From positions 1 to 51,950 of the forward strand of contig CALJKJ010000031.1 of assembly GCA_937973685.1 (NCBI GenBank): a DNA stretch of 51,950 nucleotides, in the 5' to 3' direction. A model generated the notes under the pieces. The model did no database searches and was not told where the DNA came from. It saw only the letters and a list, made by a program, of their open reading frames with translations. This document shows, piece after piece, positions 43,638 through 50,949 of the stretch; the stretch's first letter is position 1; each line of letters starts with the position of its first letter. The position numbers and the translations under genes are program-made. The DNA comes from an uncultured Flavobacteriales bacterium (GTDB taxonomy: Bacteria > Bacteroidota > Bacteroidia > Flavobacteriales_D > Crocinitomicaceae).

Positions 43638-43742
43638 GTAGACTTCAAGTCCCGACAATTCGATATCAGTCAGCGCTTTTCTTTGTTGTCAGCAAAAATG
43701 TAGATTGAGGTTTTTTTGTAGACTGAGGTTCTCGAAGCCTAC
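43638..43742. repeat. REP-like inverted repeat element, copy B
   Basis: The ends GTAGACTTC (43638-43646) and GAAGCCTAC (43734-43742) are inverted with one mismatch. The left arm is identical to copy A over 28 of 29 bases (43643-43671 against 43548-43576), and the right arms share GACTGAGG-NN-CTCGAAG. The two copies are in the same orientation, 7 bp apart. Confidence 0.72.
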
Positions 43743-43778
43743 AAAAAAAAAGAGGCTTCTCAAAATGAAAAGCCTCTT
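43743..43778 (-). terminator. Rho-independent terminator of the nitroreductase gene
   Basis: AAGAGGCTT (43750-43758) pairs with AAGCCTCTT (43770-43778). On the minus strand it is followed by nine T (complement of 43742-43750). Confidence 0.88.
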
Positions 43779-43802
43779 TAAAGTTATTGTTTCAGTCGTT
43801 TA

Positions 43803-44420
43803 TTAACGTACTTCAAACATGTTTTCTTCTGATTTTCTTACTTTAGCAGCGTGTTGCAAACCATCATCTGCGTGACGGTAACCCAATGCAGCAACAACAA
43901 CTGAGTGGTAACCATCCAAGCCCAATAATTCATCGTATGCTTTAGGTTCGAAACCTTCCATTGGTGTCGCATCAATTTTCAAGCTAGCAGCTTGCGTTAA
44001 CAAGATTCCCAAACCGATGTATGCTTGTTTTGCATTCCAGATTGCTTTTTGCTCGTCAGATAAGTAGCTAATTGCTCCTTTCATGTAATCACCGTAACCA
44101 GCTAAATCAGCAGCATTCATTCCTCTTGTTTCAGCTGTCAAATTAATTAATGCGTCAATATCTGCATTCGTTGTAGTGTTTTGCGCTGCAAAAACGAATA
44201 GGTGAGAAGCATCTGTAATTTGTCCTTGACCGTAAGATTTCTCACGCAATTGAGCACGCAATTCAGGGTTTTCAACAATAATTACTTTGAATGGTTGAAT
44301 TCCGTATGAAGTAGGAGCTAAGCGAACAGCTTCTTTTAATAAATTTAATTCAGAAGCAGCAATTTTTTTCGTTGCATCGAATTGTTTTGTGGCATAACGC
44401 CAGTTTAAATGATCAATCAT
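43803..44420 (-). CDS. NAD(P)H-dependent nitroreductase-family oxidoreductase
   Basis: A 205-residue FMN enzyme of the NfsB/nitroreductase group. It opens NWRYATKQFDATKKI with the Arg/Ser FMN-phosphate region, followed by LKEAVRLAPTSYGIQPFKVIIVE, QAYIGLGILLTQAASLKIDATPMEGFEPKAYDELL (given here in part) and VVVAALGYRHADD. Family members reduce nitroaromatics, quinones or similar electrophiles with NAD(P)H. It is 24 nt downstream of the pirin-family gene and probably cotranscribed with it, a pairing common in responses to quinone and electrophile stress. Substrate is unknown. Confidence 0.9.
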   Translation of the reverse strand: MIDHLNWRYATKQFDATKKIAASELNLLKEAVRLAPTSYGIQPFKVIIVENPELRAQLREKSYGQGQITDASHLFVFAAQNTTTNADIDALINLTAETRGMNAADLAGYGDYMKGAISYLSDEQKAIWNAKQAYIGLGILLTQAASLKIDATPMEGFEPKAYDELLGLDGYHSVVVAALGYRHADDGLQHAAKVRKSEENMFEVR

Positions 44421-44444
44421 CTTTTTTGTTTTTATGGGTTATTA

Positions 44445-45161
44445 TTAATAATCAAATTCCATTGGGACATCGAGTAAGAGCACTTTGCTGTTTTCGTTGA
44501 AAATGATGTCGCAATCTGTTGTATCCCAAACGCCAAGTGCATCGCGTTTTTTAAGTTGTTGTCCGTTCAACGTAATTTGTCCCTCCACAACAAACACGTA
44601 AACGCCGTTATTGTTTGCTTTTAATGCGTAATTTGCTGTTTTACCTTGTTCAAATTCGCCTAGGTGAAACCAAGCGTTTTGATGAATCCACACACCATCA
44701 TCGTCCGGATTGGGAGATAAGATTTGTGCGAAGTTGTTTTTCATTTTAGCGGTATCCAACAATTGTTGGTCGTAGCGCGGAGTAACATTCTTTTTATTCG
44801 GGAACACCCAAATCTGGAACAAGTTCAATTCACCATTTGTCGCGTTGAATTCCGAATGTTGAATACCAGTTCCTGCGCTCATGACTTGAATTTCACCAGT
44901 AGTGATGGTAGCTTCATTCCCCATGGAATCGCGGTGTCTTAACGCACCTACCAACGGAATCGTAATGATTTCCATGTTGTCGTGTGGGTGGGTGCCAAAT
45001 CCCATTCCGCCTGCTATTTTGTCGTCATTCAAAACACGCAAAGCACCAAAATGGATTTTTGATGGATCGTACCAAGAAGCAAAACTAAACGAATGGTGCG
45101 CATCTAACCAACCATGATTGGCATGTCCTCGTTGATCTGCTGGATGAAAAACTGTTTTCAT
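44445..45161 (-). CDS. Pirin-family (YhaK-like) cupin protein
   Basis: A 238-residue bicupin. The N-terminal cupin carries the metal-ligand block GMGFGTHPHDNMEIITIPL and, further on, TGIQHSEFNATN, matching the His/His/His/Glu site of pirin/YhaK. The opening HPADQRGHANHGWLDAHHSFSF is the usual pirin-family start. E. coli YhaK and YhhW relatives are redox-sensitive or act as quercetinases. ATG 45161 is chosen because a perfect TACATTTG promoter box lies at 45202-45195 on the minus strand, inside the longer open frame. The nitroreductase gene follows 24 nt later in the same direction. Confidence 0.92.
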   Translation of the reverse strand: MKTVFHPADQRGHANHGWLDAHHSFSFASWYDPSKIHFGALRVLNDDKIAGGMGFGTHPHDNMEIITIPLVGALRHRDSMGNEATITTGEIQVMSAGTGIQHSEFNATNGELNLFQIWVFPNKKNVTPRYDQQLLDTAKMKNNFAQILSPNPDDDGVWIHQNAWFHLGEFEQGKTANYALKANNNGVYVFVVEGQITLNGQQLKKRDALGVWDTTDCDIIFNENSKVLLLDVPMEFDY

Positions 45162-45194
45162 ACGTTCATTTTTTAAGTGCTGAATAAAGCGGAA

Positions 45195-45202
45195 CAAATG
45201 TA
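45195..45202 (-). promoter_or_regulatory. -7 promoter box of the pirin/nitroreductase operon
   Basis: TACATTTG on the minus strand fully matches TAnnTTTG, 33 nt ahead of the pirin ATG. Confidence 0.55.
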
Positions 45203-45214
45203 GCACATTCCATT

Positions 45215-45238
45215 AAATAAATACCATGGTAAATAAAT
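45215..45238. promoter_or_regulatory. Possible operator: TACCATGGTA palindrome between AAATAAAT direct repeats
   Basis: AAATAAAT occurs at 45215-45222 and 45231-45238, with the 10-bp palindrome TACCATGGTA (45222-45231) between them. It overlaps the expected -33 region of the pirin promoter, a usual position for a repressor. TAC...GTA palindromes are bound by HxlR/MarR-type regulators that often control nitroreductase genes; the link is inference. The rest of the 45162-45452 gap shows only the two promoters. Confidence 0.4.
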
Positions 45239-45348
45239 TCTTTAAGTAAATTTAACACGAGCACTGGCGCTATTTTTTGCTAAGTGATTGACTAAAAGAG
45301 AATAAGATGATAGCCAAATAAAAAAAAGATATTTTTTCAACTAATTTC

Positions 45349-45378
45349 TTGCAGAATAAAAAATAGTAGCTATCTTTG
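45349..45378 (+). promoter_or_regulatory. Promoter of tRNA-Asp
   Basis: TTG (45349-45351), a 19-nt spacer and TATCTTTG (45371-45378) match the Bacteroidota sigma-A consensus exactly. Transcription should begin about 70 nt ahead of the tRNA. Confidence 0.8.
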
Positions 45379-45452
45379 CAACGCTTTTAACGTAAAGCAG
45401 TACACAATTTTCCTAGTTCAACTGTTGTTGAAGTTCGAAAGAAAAGAAAATT

Positions 45453-45529
45453 GGTTTGGTAGTTCAGTTGGTTAGAATACATGCCTGTCACGCATGGGGT
45501 CGCGGGTTCGAGTCCCGTCCAGACCGCCA
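45453..45529 (+). tRNA. tRNA-Asp (anticodon GTC), CCA encoded
   Basis: The acceptor strands GGTTTGG and CCAGACC pair fully (one G-T), the anticodon arm CATGC-CTGTCAC-GCATG carries GTC, and the T arm is GCGGG-TTCGAGT-CCCGT. The discriminator G73 and encoded CCA (45527-45529) follow. The gene is intact up to its 3' end, which would be the likely integration site for the recombinase encoded downstream. Confidence 0.97.
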
Positions 45530-45541
45530 AGTTAAAAGCGT

Positions 45542-45567
45542 AAGCCTCCAATCGGAGGCTTTTTTTA
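45542..45567 (+). terminator. Rho-independent terminator of tRNA-Asp
   Basis: AAGCCTCC (45542-45549), loop AATC and GGAGGCTT (45554-45561) form a perfect 8-bp stem followed by T residues. Confidence 0.92.
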
Positions 45568-45671
45568 TGCCCAAAAGTTCCGTTTTTCAAGGTTTTTCAG
45601 TGTTTTCAAGGCTTTCTGCTGTTTCAGCGAATCGCCAAGAACATCAAAAAACATCAATTGAATTCAAAGTT

Positions 45672-45821
45672 CTGGCGAACAAGCCAGCGAACAAAATTAA
45701 AATCACCATTTTTGTTCGCTGGAAGTCGGGAAACCTTCGCCATTATTACGTTTGGTGAGATTTGCTTATGAATGATTTTAACGTGTTCACAGTATTTATT
45801 CATTAAATCCAGCGAACAAAA
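45672..45821. repeat. Repeated CCAGCGAACAAAA motifs ahead of the integrase (possible recombinase arm sites)
   Basis: CCAGCGAACAAAA occurs at 45684-45696 and again at 45809-45821, where its last A is the first base of the integrase ATG. An inverted copy TTTTTGTTCGCTGG lies at 45709-45722, and a shorter variant CTGGCGAACAA at 45672-45682. The inner pair could form a hairpin. Such clusters next to integrase genes are typical of recombinase or excisionase binding sites; that role is inferred. No gene is seen between 45568 and 45820. Confidence 0.65.
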
Positions 45822-47101
45822 TGGAGAATCAAAAATTCTTTGTCTCGTTTTGGTTAAATCCAAGCAGACAGCAAGACGGAAAAAGTAAGCTTTACATCCG
45901 CATCGCAATTGATGGTCGAAGAGCCGAAATTGCTACATCGTATTTTATCAAAAGAAGTGATTGGGACAATGCCCATTTCCAAGTCAAGCCCAAGGCACCC
46001 CATTCGGTCTTGATTAATGGTTTCATTGATCACACCACAAATGTGATTAAAAAGCACTTCCTATCGTATGCAGCATTTGGTAAAACCATTTCTGCCAAAG
46101 AACTCAAAGACCTCTTCCTGGGCAAAGAGGAAAAAGTAGAACCCAAATCACTAATGGATGCATTCGCATACCACAAAGTAAAAATGGAATCGATGATCCA
46201 TGTGGGCAAAGTTGCCACAACTACGTTGGCCAAGTACAATTATTGCCAAGGAAAAGTTGAGCGTTTTTTACAATACCGTTTCAAGAAAAAGGACATTCTA
46301 TTAACGGAGTTGAGTTTAAAGTTTGTAACTGAGTTCGAACACTTCCTTTTAGTAATCGAGCGCATGCAAACCAATTCAGCTCACAAGTACATTGTGAATC
46401 TAAAACGAATCATCAATGTTGCAGTGAGTGTTGAATGGATGCCGAAGAATCCATTTGATAACTTCAGATGTTCTTACACCAATCCGGAACGTGAAATTCT
46501 TACACAAACAGAACTAGACACGATGCAACACAAGTTGATTCTAATGCCTCGTTTAGCAGAAGTGAGAGATGTGTTTTTATTTTGTTGTTACACTGGTTTC
46601 GCTTACTCAGATATTTACAAATTTGAGCGTGACGCGATAACAATTGGAATGGATGGAGATTATTGGCTTTCTACCATTCGTCAAAAGACAGGAACCAGGG
46701 AAAGTGTTCCACTTTTACCATTAGCGTTGGAAATCATTAACCGATACAAAGAACATCCTGTATGTGTGAAGTTCAACAAACTCCTTCCAGTGAACAGCAA
46801 TCAAAAGTACAATGCGTATTTGAAAGAAATAGCTGAGATCTGTGGAATTAAAAAGACATTGACTTCACACATGGCCAGACACACCTTTGCAACAACTGTG
46901 ACCCTTTCAAATGGCGTTCCTTTGGAAACAGTTTCAAAGATGCTTGGACATACCAAACTATCGACAACACAAATCTACGCGAAAGTGCTCGATACCAAAG
47001 TGAGTCATGACATGGGAGCTTTGAAATCAATTCTTGCTGCCAAACAGAAGCCCAAGGATTCAGAAAGTAACCAGGAAGTTTCTGATAAAAAATTAGGTTA
47101 A
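45821..47101 (+). CDS. Tyrosine recombinase (integrase) of the Bacteroidota CTn type
   Basis: A 426-residue integrase with an N-terminal arm-binding domain (about 1-95), a SAM-like core-binding domain (about 105-205) and a catalytic domain (about 225-400). Catalytic residues HxxR (His350-Arg353 in SHMARHTFATT), His377 (MLGHT) and nucleophile Tyr386 (TQIYAK) are present. The first catalytic Arg is replaced by Ala261 (YTGFAYSDI); the related IntDOT integrase also lacks this Arg (Ser instead), so activity may be retained. It lies 292 nt behind tRNA-Asp, reads away from it, and is followed by its own terminator, the classic position for an integrative element. No duplicate of the tRNA 3' end was found to its right within the window. 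Confidence 0.95.
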   Translation: MENQKFFVSFWLNPSRQQDGKSKLYIRIAIDGRRAEIATSYFIKRSDWDNAHFQVKPKAPHSVLINGFIDHTTNVIKKHFLSYAAFGKTISAKELKDLFLGKEEKVEPKSLMDAFAYHKVKMESMIHVGKVATTTLAKYNYCQGKVERFLQYRFKKKDILLTELSLKFVTEFEHFLLVIERMQTNSAHKYIVNLKRIINVAVSVEWMPKNPFDNFRCSYTNPEREILTQTELDTMQHKLILMPRLAEVRDVFLFCCYTGFAYSDIYKFERDAITIGMDGDYWLSTIRQKTGTRESVPLLPLALEIINRYKEHPVCVKFNKLLPVNSNQKYNAYLKEIAEICGIKKTLTSHMARHTFATTVTLSNGVPLETVSKMLGHTKLSTTQIYAKVLDTKVSHDMGALKSILAAKQKPKDSESNQEVSDKKLG

Positions 47102-47104
47102 TGA

Positions 47105-47130
47105 AAGGTCTGCTTCGGCGGACCTTTTTT
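47105..47130 (+). terminator. Rho-independent terminator of the integrase gene
   Basis: AAGGTCTGC (47105-47113), a stable TTCG loop and GCGGACCTT (47118-47126) are followed by T residues. It makes the overlapping 61-residue open frame here unlikely to be a gene. Confidence 0.9.
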
Positions 47131-47240
47131 GTTAATGCGCTCTATTTTATCCTTTTACATAAATACATTACGATGTTAAATGCGTATTTTGCTCTCATAC
47201 TACATAATATATCATACCAATCTAAAAACAATATTACGCT

Positions 47241-48065
47241 ATGGAATACTTTATTGCAACAGCTAATAATTTTTGTGATGTCTTAGAACAGTTGAATTCA
47301 AGTGAACCGGATATCAACAATAGAGCAAATAAGGCAGCGAAATTAATCAAGAATACACTTGAGAATTTTAGAACTAAAATTCGAAAAGAGGGTTTCCGTT
47401 CTGCAGAAGATGAAATTCATTTTTTCAAATATGTGAAGCCTAAGATTAGTTCATACCTCATCTTTTATTCTGTTTTAGCTGAAATTGAAACATGTAAAAT
47501 CACCTTGAATGATGAAGAATTGAAATTATTTATTGACAAAAAAGAACGGAAGTTTCGCCACGTCATGCGCGAGAATATTGACTTTGTCAAATATTACAAT
47601 GCGGGCTTAAGTCATTTGGATAACATCTATTTTGTGCGCGAAGCAAATTTCCTTTCGATGTCTAAAAACAGTACACACCAATTAGCCGATCCTGAGTTCA
47701 ATGCGTCACATGATATGGTTGCTGCTAATATTTTGGCTTTTGAGTTGTTTAAAAAACATGTTGATCCAAAGCCAGATTTGCAAGCTACTTATGGTCCACC
47801 AGTTCCAAAATTAAAATGGACGGCCAGTAAATCGGACTTTATCGAATTGGTTTATGCGCTTCAAGCAACTACTGCAATCAATTATGGTGAAAATGAAATC
47901 AAGGAAATCTTTTCAGCATTGCAATCTGTCTTTCATGTTCACATTGACGATCCGTATCGCATTTTCATAGATCTAGCAAATCGAAAAACGGCACCATTGA
48001 AATTTATCCCAAAGTTAGAAGAAGGATTTTTGAGAAAAGTGGATGAGATTGGTGGGATGATGTGA
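47241..48065 (+). CDS. RteC-domain protein (conjugative transposon regulator family)
   Basis: A 274-residue protein matching the RteC family, in which RteC of Bacteroides CTnDOT activates excision genes in response to tetracycline. The C-terminal signature is clear: LKWTASKSDFIELVYALQA, NEIKEIFSALQSVFHVHI, DPYRIFIDLANRKTAPLKFIPKLEEGFLRKVDE (shortened). The N-terminal half is helical. It lies 139 nt behind the integrase terminator in the same orientation and has its own terminator, so it is a separate transcription unit. No tetQ, rteA/B or transfer genes are in view, so it is either part of a larger island running past the window or a remnant. Confidence 0.85.
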   Translation: MEYFIATANNFCDVLEQLNSSEPDINNRANKAAKLIKNTLENFRTKIRKEGFRSAEDEIHFFKYVKPKISSYLIFYSVLAEIETCKITLNDEELKLFIDKKERKFRHVMRENIDFVKYYNAGLSHLDNIYFVREANFLSMSKNSTHQLADPEFNASHDMVAANILAFELFKKHVDPKPDLQATYGPPVPKLKWTASKSDFIELVYALQATTAINYGENEIKEIFSALQSVFHVHIDDPYRIFIDLANRKTAPLKFIPKLEEGFLRKVDEIGGMM

Positions 48066-48071
48066 AAAATC

Positions 48072-48107
48072 AATCGCCCTGGTTTGATAACTAGGGCGAT
48101 TAATTTT
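48072..48107 (+). terminator. Rho-independent terminator of the RteC gene
   Basis: AATCGCCCT (48072-48080) pairs with AGGGCGATT (48093-48101), followed by AATTTTTT. Confidence 0.88.
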
Positions 48108-48149
48108 TTAATTCTTCGTTTGAAAGTTTTTTATTAGCGTTTAAGTTTA

Positions 48150-48290
48150 ATAGTTCACATCGTTTTGGGGCATGGCGATGTAGCCGATTTTAAGCTCAAA
48201 AAAACAATAGAATCATACTGTTGATCCTTAACAAATGTTTAATAGAAGTACTTAATCCTTTATAATTCATAACCGATGATAAGTGCAGTT
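48150..48290. other. Weak attC-like or hairpin-rich intergenic sequence
   Basis: A hairpin CACATCG/CGATGTAG (48156-48162 with 48176-48183) encloses a GGGGCATGG loop, and CATAACCGATGATAAGTG lies near the right end. Its position, next to the last minus-strand gene of a gene pair, parallels the two clearer attC-like sites at 50364 and 51669, but it lacks the GCGTATAAC motif. No gene is seen in 48108-48293. Confidence 0.3.
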
Positions 48291-48293
48291 TTT

Positions 48294-49454
48294 TTATTTA
48301 TCAAACCACTGTATTACTTTCAGGTTAATAACGTTAGACTTAAAAGGTTTAGAAATTAAAATATTATCTCCATCATTTTCGTTTGTTGCGCCTTCGGTAT
48401 TCCAATCTCCACGAGTAATTTTAAATTCTAATGGAAATTGGACTTTTACAGTAATAGTTCTTTGAAAGTCTGAAATGTTATTCATTTTAATTTTTGAAGG
48501 ATTCCAATTACCTAAACTTTCTTGATTCCCAACAATGTAAACTTCATCATCTTTATTTAAAGTTTTTATGTTAATAGTAATCGTATGAAATTCCCCATTT
48601 GGTTTTTCAGGGTTATTTTGTATGAATGTATTTAAGTTTTTTAATCCGACTGTTAATGAAGGCAAATAAACGCCCCAATGATTTTCTTCAGGAAATTCTT
48701 TATTTATTAGCGTCAATTTCCCAAAGTCTTGTTTTAGACTGATATTATTTTTAAATTTTTCGTAGCCAATATTCCATTGTTCAGGCATTGTTTTATATTC
48801 GTCAGATTGACTTGTATATAAAAATTTATTTTCTTTCAGTGAATTGATATCAAACTTACTAAATTCGGTCGCTAGTCTATAATCATCATAAGCAAAGTTT
48901 GGTGAAACAGCAATATAACCTCTAAAAACATCTGTTGAATTTATAAATTTATCTATAACAAAAGAAGCACTTAAGGAATGTCCAATAGCATAGTTGTTAT
49001 TAGTTGTTCTATATTTACTATTTATAAAAGGGAAAACTTCATCAGTTAAATACTTCCAAAAATTATCCGAATTTGGATTTTTTGTTAATTGATAAAATGA
49101 AACATTTACTGGTTTAGGTAAATAATCATTAGGTCTAGAATAATCAGTCTCTTGGTAATAAGGTGAACAAATCCCAACAATAATGAATTTTTTAGAGAAA
49201 TTTAAAAATCCTATTGCTGAATGAACTAAATCAAATTCCTCTCGGTTTTGTGAATCAAACACATAAATTACATCATAAGAAGTTAATGTGTTATCATCGT
49301 AACCTTGAGGCGTATAAATTAAAATTGGTCTTTTCTGATTTAAAATTTTTGATTTAATAGTAGTTTCTTGAACATTTGCGATTTCCTGAGCTTTTATTTT
49401 AGTAAAAGGAAATAAACAAAATAGCAGAACAAAAACGTGAATTTTATTTTTCAT
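48294..49454 (-). CDS. Secreted alpha/beta-hydrolase esterase with C-terminal CBM20-like domain
   Basis: A 386-residue exported protein. The signal peptide ends KIKAQ (about residue 22). An esterase-D/Fes-like alpha/beta hydrolase domain (about 23-280) has the nucleophile elbow GHSLS and the opening SKILNQKRPILIYTPQGYDD. A CBM20-like starch-binding fold (about 285-385) has DEVYIVGNQESLGNWNPSKIKM and PLEFKITRGDWNTEGA. It probably cleaves ester bonds in a polysaccharide or siderophore-like substrate at the cell exterior; which is unknown. AT content is visibly higher than in the left part of the window. The AraC regulator gene lies 63 nt upstream in the same orientation. Confidence 0.87.
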   Translation of the reverse strand: MKNKIHVFVLLFCLFPFTKIKAQEIANVQETTIKSKILNQKRPILIYTPQGYDDNTLTSYDVIYVFDSQNREEFDLVHSAIGFLNFSKKFIIVGICSPYYQETDYSRPNDYLPKPVNVSFYQLTKNPNSDNFWKYLTDEVFPFINSKYRTTNNNYAIGHSLSASFVIDKFINSTDVFRGYIAVSPNFAYDDYRLATEFSKFDINSLKENKFLYTSQSDEYKTMPEQWNIGYEKFKNNISLKQDFGKLTLINKEFPEENHWGVYLPSLTVGLKNLNTFIQNNPEKPNGEFHTITINIKTLNKDDEVYIVGNQESLGNWNPSKIKMNNISDFQRTITVKVQFPLEFKITRGDWNTEGATNENDGDNILISKPFKSNVINLKVIQWFDK

Positions 49455-49517
49455 AACATTAATTTTCTACAAAAATAATTGAACAAAAACTTTGAAAATT
49501 GTAAAAATGAGACATTT

Positions 49518-50324
49518 TTATTTCAAATGCCAGAAAGTATCTTCACTTCCCAAATGGGTTCCTTTTTTTAAAAAATTACCAGGAGAATTATGAGTTAATT
49601 TGGTGAATACTTTATTTAAATGCGATTGGTCGCTATAATTATATTTGTAGGATATTTCAGTGAAATTATCGAAAGGTTTTTGATTAATCTTATGTGACAA
49701 TGCGTTTCTGAATCTAACTATTTCTTGAAAATTTTTCACTGAGACACCTAAGTTTTCATTAAATAATCTATTTAAATGTCTTCTGCTAACTTGTATATTT
49801 TTTGATAGTTCAAAAACATTTAAAAATTGACTATCATCAAAAATTTTGAAGATTGCGTTTTTAACTATTTTATTTTCATTCGTGTGAAAATTCTTGAAAA
49901 GAAATGAATCAAGTAATTCTGTTAATATTTCTACATCTGGGTTTTTAAATAATTGATTTATTTCATTCTTGGAAAAAAAGTCAAAGTCTGTAATAAAATC
50001 TGTAAAGTCTAAACCTTTAAAAAAATTTTGGATTCCTAGAGGATTGAAAATTATTACAATTCTATAAATTTCACCTATTTGTTTAACATTGAAAACATCT
50101 TTTCTTATAGGAGTAAATATTTGTAATGGTAATAAGTCAGGTTGAAATTCTACTGATGCATCTTCATATCTTTTATGTGATTTGTATAGCGAAATGGCAG
50201 TGTTATAATGAGGGAAACAAGTAAATTCTCTCGCAATATTTTCATCATCTATTTCAATATAATAATATTGAACAAATTGTTTAATAATTTCATTTTTTGG
50301 TTTGAAAGTTTCAAAAATTCTCAT
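49518..50324 (-). CDS. AraC-family transcriptional regulator
   Basis: A 268-residue regulator. The N-terminal sensing domain (about 1-150) is of the DUF6597 type (VQYYYIEIDDENIAREFTCFPHYN). The C-terminal AraC/XylS double helix-turn-helix spans about 160-255 (FELSKNIQVSRRHLNRLFNENLG and FTEISYKYNYSDQSHLNKVFTKLTHNSPGNF, shortened). It probably controls the esterase gene that follows in the same direction, or itself. Codon use is strongly AT-rich, like the esterase. The upstream region (50325-50363) is short and runs straight into an attC-like sequence, as expected for a gene cassette. Confidence 0.9.
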   Translation of the reverse strand: MRIFETFKPKNEIIKQFVQYYYIEIDDENIAREFTCFPHYNTAISLYKSHKRYEDASVEFQPDLLPLQIFTPIRKDVFNVKQIGEIYRIVIIFNPLGIQNFFKGLDFTDFITDFDFFSKNEINQLFKNPDVEILTELLDSFLFKNFHTNENKIVKNAIFKIFDDSQFLNVFELSKNIQVSRRHLNRLFNENLGVSVKNFQEIVRFRNALSHKINQKPFDNFTEISYKYNYSDQSHLNKVFTKLTHNSPGNFLKKGTHLGSEDTFWHLK

Positions 50325-50363
50325 TAAAAAGGAATATTATATAAAATTGCATCTTTCGTTTTT

Positions 50364-50484
50364 CAGCTACCCGAAGGTGGCGATTTCGAAGCACTTCATT
50401 GTCACCCAAGCAGGAACTTTGATAGAAGCACAAAGCTTCATTTAACCACTGAACCACCAATTTCTTGTAGGTGCTGTTATACGC
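50364..50484 (-). other. attC-like recombination site, GTATAAC end facing the GIY-YIG gene
   Basis: GTTATACGC (50476-50484) closes a 121-bp sequence that folds on itself: CAGCTAC (50364-50370) can pair with GTAG plus CTG (50467-50476), GGTGG (50376-50380) with CCACC (50454-50458), and there are inner GAAGC/GCTTC hairpins. This resembles integron attC sites (R''-L''-L'-R'), but the far end lacks a clear GTTRRRY, so it is a degenerate match. It separates the AraC/esterase pair from the membrane protein/GIY-YIG pair. Confidence 0.45.
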
Positions 50485-50495
50485 TGCCTTATCTG

Positions 50496-50945
50496 TTATT
50501 TGTTTTTCCGTTTTCCTCGTTTGTTTAGTTTTATTTCGGTCTTGATGTCTTGCTCTATAAACTCTTCAAGTTCTTTTCTTCCTAACTCTACTGTCAAATA
50601 AGCAATCTTTAAGTTCTCGCAAATATGTTTGTTTAATAGTTCCTCATACTTGACAGGGAATTTGTTTTTTGTCGTTGCTTGAATAAAGTCATTATGATGT
50701 GAAAACAAGCTTTCCCCAATTGTTCTGCGTATAGTGTGATGTCTGCTGTCCAAAAGGTCATTCATTCTTCCCTTTAGATTTCCAGTTTCTCCAACATATA
50801 CAATTTCTTCACTATGCTTTAAAGCATATACTCCTGCTTTTGAAGGAATTGTTGAAGTCCATTTACGAGTTAATTCAATCTGCTTCCAGTTGTCCGTTTT
50901 GAATAACTTGTCTTTCAAGCCTGTTAGGTAGTTTAACACATTCAT
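50496..50945 (-). CDS. GIY-YIG nuclease domain protein
   Basis: A 149-residue protein with a GIY-YIG fold: GVYALKHSEEIVYVGETGNLKGR (shortened) gives the two strands with the GVY...YVG variant of the motif and the conserved Arg, and the C-terminal ELEEFIEQDIKTEIKLNKRG holds the Glu and Asn expected for the metal and phosphate site. Such domains cut DNA in homing, repair and restriction enzymes. No separate DNA-binding domain is present; the lysine-rich C-terminus (KRGKRKNK) may serve. It is 4 nt downstream of the membrane-protein gene, so the two are translated together. The pair is bounded by attC-like sites. A defence or toxin-like role is possible but unproven. Confidence 0.83.
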   Translation of the reverse strand: MNVLNYLTGLKDKLFKTDNWKQIELTRKWTSTIPSKAGVYALKHSEEIVYVGETGNLKGRMNDLLDSRHHTIRRTIGESLFSHHNDFIQATTKNKFPVKYEELLNKHICENLKIAYLTVELGRKELEEFIEQDIKTEIKLNKRGKRKNK

Positions 50946-50949
50946 TCTC

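Noticed and set aside
47101..47286. 61-residue open frame after the integrase
   Set aside because: It begins inside the integrase terminator hairpin and ends inside the RteC gene; composition is not protein-like.
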